Below, one piece after another: positions 7,259-12,513 of a stretch of 12,513 bases of DNA. Every line of letters starts with the position of its first letter. Positions within the stretch are counted from its first letter, which is position 1. The notes below the pieces were generated by a model, which ran no database searches, was not told the origin of the DNA, and saw only the letters and a list, made by a program, of their open reading frames with translations. Both the position numbers and the translations under genes were made by a program. Source of the stretch: Granulicella sp. (GTDB lineage Bacteria; Acidobacteriota; Terriglobia; Terriglobales; Acidobacteriaceae); the NCBI GenBank assembly GCA_003133205.1, contig PKWK01000198.1, positions 1 through 12,513 of the forward strand, in the 5' to 3' direction.

Positions 7259-7322
7259 ACTTTAGAAAAATGCGGCGAGTGTAGGCACTCTCCTTTCCTT
7301 GTTCGCAGAATGGAGTCCCCTG

Positions 7323-8564
7323 ATGCACCTTCCCATCAGAAATCGCATCTCGACCTTGAGCCTTCTAGTTTCTCTTCTGGCCTTGTCGCATACCCTTCTC
7401 ATCGCACAGAAGAACGCTCCCGCACATTGGGTCGGGACATGGACTACCTCCCCGGTTCCGATTGACAACGGCAACGGCCCGCTCGGTGAAGCCGACTACA
7501 CGTTGCGAGAGATAGCGCATACCTCCATTGCAGGAGAGGCATTCCGTCTGGTCATCAGCAACGAGATGGGAACAAGGCCCTTGTCGGTCGGTGCAGTGCG
7601 TGTCGACCTCCATGCGGACGCGGCAAAGCCCTCCCCACAGAGGGAGGTCACATTCGGCGGCCGGAACTCCGTTATCATCCCTGCCGGCACCAAGGTATAC
7701 AGCGACACGATCGCGATCGCTTTGCCCGCGCAGTCCAGTCTGACCGTGAGTCTCTTCATCCCCAAACAGTCCATCCCCGTCCTCACGATGCACGCCTACG
7801 CCAACCAGCCGAACTTCATGGCGCCAGGCGATCAGACCGAAGCCGCGACCATGACTCAGCCCGTAGAGTCCGACTCATGGCTCTTCCTCACCGCAATGGA
7901 AGTTCATGCATCCGCACAGGCGGCTTCCGTTGTGACGCTCGGCGACAGCATCACGGACGGCGCGGTTTCAACCAGGGGGGCCAATCTACGTTGGCCCGAC
8001 GACCTCGCTCGACGTCTTCAATCCAATCCGAAGACGTCGCATCTCGGTGTGCTCAATGAAGGTATCGGCGGCAACCGCATCCTGCACTCCGATATCGGCA
8101 GCAACGCAGGTCCTGGCGCACTGGTCCGCTTCGACCGCGATGTCCTTTCGCAGGCCGGCGTCAAGTACCTCATCATCCTTGAAGGCATCAACGATATCGG
8201 TGTCGGGACCGGGCCAAACAACCCTCACGATACAGTCACGCCCGATGAACTGACTTTCGCCCTTTCGCAGTTGGTTGAACGTGCGCACACTCACGGCATC
8301 AAGGTCTATCTGGGCACCATCATGCCGGACGAAGGCCTCGGCCTTTATTACACCGAGGCCGGCGAAACCGAACGGCAAGCCGTCAATCGCTGGATACGTG
8401 CGAACATGCTGTCTGACGGCGTCATCGACTTCGATAAGGCCGTCCGTGACCCAGCCGATCCACAGCGTCTGCTTCCCGCCTTCGACCGCGACCACATCCA
8501 TCCCAACGACGCCGGCCATCAGGCCATGGCCGACGCCATCGACCTGAGTCTCTTCACGCGGTAG
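7323..8564 (+). CDS. Secreted SGNH/GDSL-family esterase (probable carbohydrate acetylesterase)
   Basis: A 413-residue serine ester hydrolase of the SGNH fold. A Sec signal runs to about residue 29 (hydrophobic LSLLVSLLALSHTLLIAQ), so it acts in the periplasm or outside. An N-terminal beta-rich domain (about 35-190; HWVGTWTTSPVP, FRLVISNEMG) precedes the catalytic domain, as in many two-domain SGNH proteins annotated as GDSL hydrolases. Block I is GDSITDG with Ser209; block II GIGGNR with Asn251; block III EGINDIG with Asn290; block V DHIHP with Asp390 and His393. All four consensus residues are intact. An upstream TTG at 7299 would add eight residues, but the ATG at 7323 has GGAG seven bases before it and begins a normal signal peptide. 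The context of GH95, GH3 and GH106 suggests removal of acetyl groups that block these enzymes; substrate is inferred. It is convergent with the rhamnosidase gene, with 12 bp between the stops. Confidence 0.93.
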   Translation: MHLPIRNRISTLSLLVSLLALSHTLLIAQKNAPAHWVGTWTTSPVPIDNGNGPLGEADYTLREIAHTSIAGEAFRLVISNEMGTRPLSVGAVRVDLHADAAKPSPQREVTFGGRNSVIIPAGTKVYSDTIAIALPAQSSLTVSLFIPKQSIPVLTMHAYANQPNFMAPGDQTEAATMTQPVESDSWLFLTAMEVHASAQAASVVTLGDSITDGAVSTRGANLRWPDDLARRLQSNPKTSHLGVLNEGIGGNRILHSDIGSNAGPGALVRFDRDVLSQAGVKYLIILEGINDIGVGTGPNNPHDTVTPDELTFALSQLVERAHTHGIKVYLGTIMPDEGLGLYYTEAGETERQAVNRWIRANMLSDGVIDFDKAVRDPADPQRLLPAFDRDHIHPNDAGHQAMADAIDLSLFTR

Positions 8565-8576
8565 CAGGCCACCCCG

Positions 8577-11102
8577 CTACACCTCGCCGACGATCTCTAC
8601 CGGCCCCATCAGCCCAGAGGGTGTCAACGCGGTTTCTTTCGCGAAGTAGTTCCAGGTTGTGAACGTGTAGCGCTCCTTGGATGGCCGCGGCTCATGCTTC
8701 AAGAACCATCCCGGGAACTCCTTCAGGAACAGCCCGTCGCTGTAGCGTGTGTCGCCATGCTCCCATTCAAAGTCGGACTGCTGCTTCTCGTCGCCAATCA
8801 GGCGGTTTGCCCACACGTTGGTCACAGCGATTTCGAGCAGGTTATTGCCCACAGTCACTGCTGAGCTGATATCGATTCTCCACGGTGTCGTCCAGAGCAC
8901 GCCGAGCTTCTTCCCATTCACACTCACAGTCGCCAAATGATTCACCTTGCCAAGATCCAGATAGACCTTCTTGCCGGGCTTGAGTGCAGGCAACGAAATG
9001 GTTTTCTTGTAGAGTGCCGTGCCTGAGTAATACTTGATTCCTTGCTCCGGTCGCGTCGTCCAATCGTCGAGAGCATCGAACTGCGCCGATGCCGGACCTC
9101 CCCACTTCGGATCGAAATGCACGGACCAGCTGCCCGTCACCTCGGCCACGGTCCGCAACTCCGCGAAGTTGTGGGCCGGTTGCGGCGCTTGGTCCAACGG
9201 CTTGCGAAAGACCACGAAGAAGCTCTCCGTAGGCTCGAAGTCCAATTGCAGCGTGGTGATCCCGTTGACTTGCTCGAACGCCGGAAGGTCGCGCATGGTG
9301 CCCCAAACCGGGTCCCACAGTTCGGGCTGCCGCCCCGTCACCGGGAAGCTGCACTGCGCGCTGCCGCCGATGTGGGCGATGTTCGCCACGAAGTATAGAT
9401 CGCTCCCCTTGTGCAGCCGATGAATGCTTTGCAGATCTAGCTGACCAGTCTGCGTCTGAAACTTGCCGCTGCTGCTCTCGGACGCCGGCACAAACTCGCC
9501 CGCCTGCAGAAGCGTTTGGCACCGCCACAAATACTTGAACCACGCCTTCCCCGGCTCCCACCAAGTCTGATTCCGACCAAAGTGGACGCCCCATTGGCCC
9601 ATCGCGATTCCAGGCTTGTACTCGGCGCCAAACGCCTGCTGCACAAAGTGGTGAACGTTCATCCGGTTCACGCCTGCACAAAACGCCGCATCGCCGATCG
9701 GCTTGAGCCACGCCGGCGTCTCGTTCCAGCGCGCAAGGTCTGGAGTCGTTGTGAATGCTTCCGCCCCCACAATCCTCTGTCCTAGCGCGTGCGCTGTATC
9801 GATCACCTCTGGCCCGGCCACGGGAGAATACTTGTTCCCACCCGTCCAGAACTCCATGTTCGCGTGGTCGAGATATCGCACCACCTCCACTGTCTCCCAT
9901 GGCCCCGTGTACGGCTCAGCGACAAACTGCAGCCCGGCATCGTGCGCTAGCTTGCGCGGGACAGCCCAGTAACAATCGCGGAAAAGATCGTGGATCGTCT
10001 GCTTGAAGTCCGCCTGGAACCGGTCCGTCTCCGCCTTGCTTCCAAGCGCACGGCCATCGAGCGTCGGCAACCAGGGCTTCACGTCGTAGCCGCGACGCGA
10101 CGCAAACTCCTCCGCCATCTTCGGCGTCCAGGTCGGGTCGCCAGCTTCGTAGCTGTCACAATACAGCGTCGTCAGTGCTGTACCTGCAAGATCTCCCAGG
10201 TGTTTCTTGATGTCGTCGAGCACATGCTGAACGTGAAAGCGCACGGCCTCCGGGTTCATCTTGTCGCACTCCAGGCCGATTGCGTCCCATTGCGCCGGCT
10301 GAATCATCGCACCCGTGGTCGTGTGTCCAAACCGGTAGATGGTCCACTCGCCCGCCGGCGCGTCCCACTGCAACTGACCGTCGGCGTCCATGTGCGTGGA
10401 GATGTCCAGCACCTCATCCAGCGTCGGCACACCCGCCGACGGCAATGCAATCACCGCAATGTCCTTGTAATACGTCTTGCGGCCTTCCACAATCGGCGCC
10501 GCAATCTTGCCCAGCGAGGGAATATACAGCTCCGGGAACATGGAGTGGGGATGTGGATCCACGACCGCCCGCTCGAGTTTGACGGCAATCGCCTTGCCAC
10601 CCTCAACCGTCTGCTTCGACCAGATGACCTCCTGCATGGAAAGCTCCGGAGTGATCCACGTTCCTCCGCTGCTCTCATAGCCGGCGCAGTTGTGCAGAAT
10701 CAGTTCCAGCCCAAGCCGTCGACACTCCGTCGCCGCATGGCGCACCATCTCCCACCATGGCTCCGTCCAGGTCACAATCTCCGGCGTCGGGCTCTTGCCA
10801 ATCACGCCCGCCCATGGGATGAGCGTGTCGGCGAGGCTGAAGATCGTCGCGCCCCCGATTCCGGCGTCCTTCATCGCCTCCAGGTCGGCGGTGATGCCCT
10901 GCTTGCTCACATTGCTGCCCATCCACATCCACAACACGTAGGGCCGCGTAGAGTCCGGAGGAGCTAGAAACGCCTTCGCCAGATCGTTCACCGGCTCCGG
11001 CATCTCCCACGGTCGCCTCTGCCCCCACGCATTCCTGTGCAGGAACACCGGTGCTGACGCCAGCATTAACAGCACGTCTCTTCGGCTCGGTCTCAATGTC
11101 AT
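8577..11102 (-). CDS. Glycoside hydrolase family 106-type alpha-L-rhamnosidase
   Basis: An 841-residue enzyme predicted to release terminal alpha-L-rhamnose from pectic or other plant glycans. The start is a twin-arginine signal (SRRDVLLMLASAPVF), so Tat export. The GH106 barrel covers roughly 40-560: RPYVLWMWMGSNVSKQGI, DLEAMKDAGIGGATIFSL, ELILHNCAGYESSGGTWITP, YCDSYEAGDPTWTP, FVAEPYTGPWETVEVVRYLD, MEFWTGGNKYSPV, GAEAFTT and NRMNVHHFVQQAFG. Glu396, Glu417 and Glu448 are the candidate catalytic acids; I cannot say which pair acts. A galactose-binding-like beta-sandwich (about 690-770, ALYKKTISLPAL, VSVNGKKLGVLWTTPWRIDI) completes the usual architecture. The reading frame could start at a TTG at 11171, but that would translate a terminator stem. 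The ATG at 11102 has GAGGGGAGA directly before it and starts the signal, so it is preferred. The receptor gene lies 84 bp upstream on the same strand. Confidence 0.9.
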   Translation of the reverse strand: MTLRPSRRDVLLMLASAPVFLHRNAWGQRRPWEMPEPVNDLAKAFLAPPDSTRPYVLWMWMGSNVSKQGITADLEAMKDAGIGGATIFSLADTLIPWAGVIGKSPTPEIVTWTEPWWEMVRHAATECRRLGLELILHNCAGYESSGGTWITPELSMQEVIWSKQTVEGGKAIAVKLERAVVDPHPHSMFPELYIPSLGKIAAPIVEGRKTYYKDIAVIALPSAGVPTLDEVLDISTHMDADGQLQWDAPAGEWTIYRFGHTTTGAMIQPAQWDAIGLECDKMNPEAVRFHVQHVLDDIKKHLGDLAGTALTTLYCDSYEAGDPTWTPKMAEEFASRRGYDVKPWLPTLDGRALGSKAETDRFQADFKQTIHDLFRDCYWAVPRKLAHDAGLQFVAEPYTGPWETVEVVRYLDHANMEFWTGGNKYSPVAGPEVIDTAHALGQRIVGAEAFTTTPDLARWNETPAWLKPIGDAAFCAGVNRMNVHHFVQQAFGAEYKPGIAMGQWGVHFGRNQTWWEPGKAWFKYLWRCQTLLQAGEFVPASESSSGKFQTQTGQLDLQSIHRLHKGSDLYFVANIAHIGGSAQCSFPVTGRQPELWDPVWGTMRDLPAFEQVNGITTLQLDFEPTESFFVVFRKPLDQAPQPAHNFAELRTVAEVTGSWSVHFDPKWGGPASAQFDALDDWTTRPEQGIKYYSGTALYKKTISLPALKPGKKVYLDLGKVNHLATVSVNGKKLGVLWTTPWRIDISSAVTVGNNLLEIAVTNVWANRLIGDEKQQSDFEWEHGDTRYSDGLFLKEFPGWFLKHEPRPSKERYTFTTWNYFAKETALTPSGLMGPVEIVGEV

Positions 11103-11123
11103 TCTCCCCTCAAACCTCTGCGG

Positions 11124-11161
11124 AAAACGAAGGCGACTCCGATCCTCCGGAGCCGCCTTCG
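11124..11161 (-). terminator. Intrinsic terminator or attenuator between receptor and rhamnosidase genes
   Basis: The arms 11128-11141 and 11148-11161 pair over 14 positions, with a single G-U wobble on the minus strand and a six-base loop (GAGGAU). On the minus strand the stem is followed by UUUU (11127 to 11124), so it works in the direction of the receptor transcript. It begins 26 bases after the receptor stop codon. It ends about 20 bases before the GH106 start codon, just upstream of its ribosome binding site, leaving almost no room for a separate promoter in between. On the plus strand the stem is followed by GCATTTATC, with no good T-tract. Confidence 0.78.
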
Positions 11162-11186
11162 CATTTATCAACTCAGCATCCTCGTT

Positions 11187-12513
11187 CTAAAACTTGAACT
11201 TCGCGGCGACTTGCACGACGCGAGGTTCGACGGTGGTTCCCTGAATGCGGCCGAAGGTGACATCAGCCGGTCCTGAGTCAGGTCCGGAGAATTCGGCCCA
11301 GTTGAAGAGGTTGAAGGCATCCGCACGGAGCTCCAGACTGTACTCCTTGTAAATTGGGAGCTTCTTGGTAAGCGAGAAGTCCACTGTCTTTTGTCCTGGA
11401 TTCCGAATGGATGATATGACTGGTGGCAAATTTCCAAACGAGGGGGTAAAGTTTGTGGCCCCTGGGCAGACAAAGACGGAGCCGGGGGCGGGACCGCAAT
11501 TTGGTATCGCTACACCCTCGTGGACATAGCTGTTAGGGCCAGAGGCGGCTAAGGCGTTGGTTCCATAAATATTACCCGTGTTGAAGTAATTATTGAGTCG
11601 ATTCCTAGCCGGGCCATGTCCTTTAATCTGGGCGATTGTTGCTCCAGGTATTAGGCTATAGTCCACTCCCGTCTGGATCTTAAGTCCGCTCGCTCCAACG
11701 GTTGTATTGGCAAATTGGAACCCGATGGGCGTTCCAGATTGTGCGGTAATGCTGGTCGCCATCGTCCATTGTCCTACGGTGCGGTTCAGTGCAGCTATGG
11801 CAAAGTTGCTGCCTGAGTTCTTCAGAATGTTGCCAAGCTGATATACCGCGCTGGTGGTTAGGCGGAAAGTACGGTCTCCGCCGGAGATGAACATGTGGTC
11901 TGTGCTGTTGTTGTCATATGGCCCATCACCGCCTGCCGAGCTGAAGGCTTTGGACCAGGTGAAGGCGGATATGAGCTGGAGCCCGTGGCTCATGCGCTTG
12001 TTGAGCGTAAGTTCGAGTGCGTTGAAGTGGCTACTTGCGGAGGTTTGCGATACGAGGAGTCCTTCGTCGCCTAGAACACCAGCAACGGGGGTACGATTAG
12101 CGACGTTGAGACTCCCTAGTGTGGTTGAGTCCTGAACCGTGCACTCGGGTCTCGACGTTGGGCAGGTGTCTGCGAGCCGGAGGTTATTGGTAATCCCACG
12201 GATGGGATGTGCCGGAGTCGCGATCCCTGGTTGGTTCTGTGAGAGGGCCTGCAGGAGTTTGACCCCGTTCGAGCCCTGATATGCGATTTCCAGCAGGAAG
12301 TCCTGGCCGAGGTCCTGCTGGATGCTCAGGTTGAACTGCTCGGTATAGGGGTTCCGCAGGATGGGGGCTGCTGCGTCATATACGTTGGTAGCGGTTGTTG
12401 TTGGGCCATAGGTGCGTGGCTGGTAGAGTGGATAAGCCGAATCGGGCGGAAGGTTGAGGTGTGAGAACGGATCCTGAAGGGTTCCTTCCGAGCCGAAGGA
12501 GTAGAAGGCAACC
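11187..12513 (-). CDS. Oar-like TonB-dependent receptor, C-terminal part (5' end outside window)
   Basis: An open frame without a stop runs from the window edge to the TAG at 11187, giving 441 visible residues of an outer-membrane beta-barrel. Such receptors are usually about 1000-1200 residues, with a carboxypeptidase-regulatory-like domain and plug at the N-terminus, so only the barrel end is seen. Typical strands are ILRNPYTEQFNLSIQQDLG followed by FLLEIAYQGSNG, then SHFNALELTLNKRMSHGLQL with ISAFTWSKAFSSAGG, and VDFSLTKKLPI with YSLELRADAFNLFNWAEF. The protein ends in VAAKFKF, with the terminal Phe needed for outer-membrane assembly. This Oar/Cna-B-type receptor class is strongly expanded in Acidobacteriota and often heads glycan loci, where it would import oligosaccharides using TonB energy. 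No SusD-like partner gene is present here. It probably is the first gene of the minus-strand unit ending with GH106. Confidence 0.93.
   Translation of the reverse strand, partial: VAFYSFGSEGTLQDPFSHLNLPPDSAYPLYQPRTYGPTTTATNVYDAAAPILRNPYTEQFNLSIQQDLGQDFLLEIAYQGSNGVKLLQALSQNQPGIATPAHPIRGITNNLRLADTCPTSRPECTVQDSTTLGSLNVANRTPVAGVLGDEGLLVSQTSASSHFNALELTLNKRMSHGLQLISAFTWSKAFSSAGGDGPYDNNSTDHMFISGGDRTFRLTTSAVYQLGNILKNSGSNFAIAALNRTVGQWTMATSITAQSGTPIGFQFANTTVGASGLKIQTGVDYSLIPGATIAQIKGHGPARNRLNNYFNTGNIYGTNALAASGPNSYVHEGVAIPNCGPAPGSVFVCPGATNFTPSFGNLPPVISSIRNPGQKTVDFSLTKKLPIYKEYSLELRADAFNLFNWAEFSGPDSGPADVTFGRIQGTTVEPRVVQVAAKFKF

Noticed and set aside
7266..7276. Third copy of the GAGAAATGCGGYTAA motif (AAATGCGGCG) in the esterase leader
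   Set aside because: Only about 12 of 15 positions match, there is no CATGCC before it and no IS trace nearby; chance similarity is more likely.
8842..9900. 352-codon minus-strand frame within the rhamnosidase gene
   Set aside because: It is a second-frame shadow with Gly/Arg/Ala-rich, low-complexity protein and no family resemblance.
9990..10967. Long plus-strand frame (325 codons) opposite the rhamnosidase gene
   Set aside because: The translation is Arg/His/Leu-rich with no domain motif, and it lies fully antisense to a well-supported GH106 gene; GC-rich codon bias explains the open frame.
11103..11171. N-terminal extension of the rhamnosidase from a TTG start
   Set aside because: The extra 23 residues would be encoded by the terminator stem and precede an otherwise complete signal peptide with a strong ribosome binding site at 11102.
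1..12513. CRISPR arrays, tRNA/rRNA genes, riboswitches, toxin-antitoxin or phage-defence genes
   Set aside because: No spaced direct-repeat arrays, cloverleaf-like segments or matching protein motifs were recognised by eye on either strand.

Overview
The window looks like a piece of a soil or plant-litter Acidobacteriota genome (class Terriglobia, of the Granulicella/Edaphobacter/Terriglobus kind). This is inferred from the Oar-like TonB-dependent receptor at the right end, the GC-rich coding style and the set of secreted glycoside hydrolases. No rRNA or tRNA gene is present to confirm it.

Layout, left to right. Positions 1-555 hold insertion-sequence debris: the C-terminal third of an IS1380-family transposase on the plus strand, cut off by unrelated sequence at about 60. 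Positions 596-1399 (minus) encode a FadR-type GntR regulator. Positions 1400-1702 are non-coding and hold a small hairpin; a second copy of a 15-bp motif, also seen after the transposase, begins in it. Then follow GH3 (1703-4414, minus, with a PA14 insert) and GH95 (4552-7134, minus). A 188-bp divergent control region precedes a secreted SGNH/GDSL esterase (7323-8564, plus). The esterase converges on a GH106-type alpha-L-rhamnosidase (8577-11102, minus). The last gene is an Oar-like outer-membrane TonB-dependent receptor (11187 to the window edge, minus, 5' part missing), separated from the rhamnosidase gene by a clear intrinsic terminator.

Taken together this is a polysaccharide utilisation locus without a SusD partner. 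The receptor would bring in oligosaccharides. The four exported enzymes would remove L-fucose or L-galactose (GH95), L-rhamnose (GH106), beta-linked xylose or glucose (GH3) and probably acetyl esters (SGNH). The GntR regulator may sense a released sugar or its acid. The mix fits a branched plant glycan such as rhamnogalacturonan I or II side chains or fucosylated/galactosylated xyloglucan; the exact substrate is inference. GH95 and GH106 carry twin-arginine (Tat) type signals, while GH3 and the esterase carry Sec type signals.

The most interesting points are the Thr in place of the fucosidase-typical His in the GH95 active-site motif (a possible alpha-L-galactosidase), the terminator placed just before the rhamnosidase ribosome binding site, the set of dyads in the GH95/esterase control region, and the loss of two metal-ligand His positions in the regulator. 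I found no wholly unprecedented system; the locus is a fairly recognisable catabolic cluster with some unusual details.
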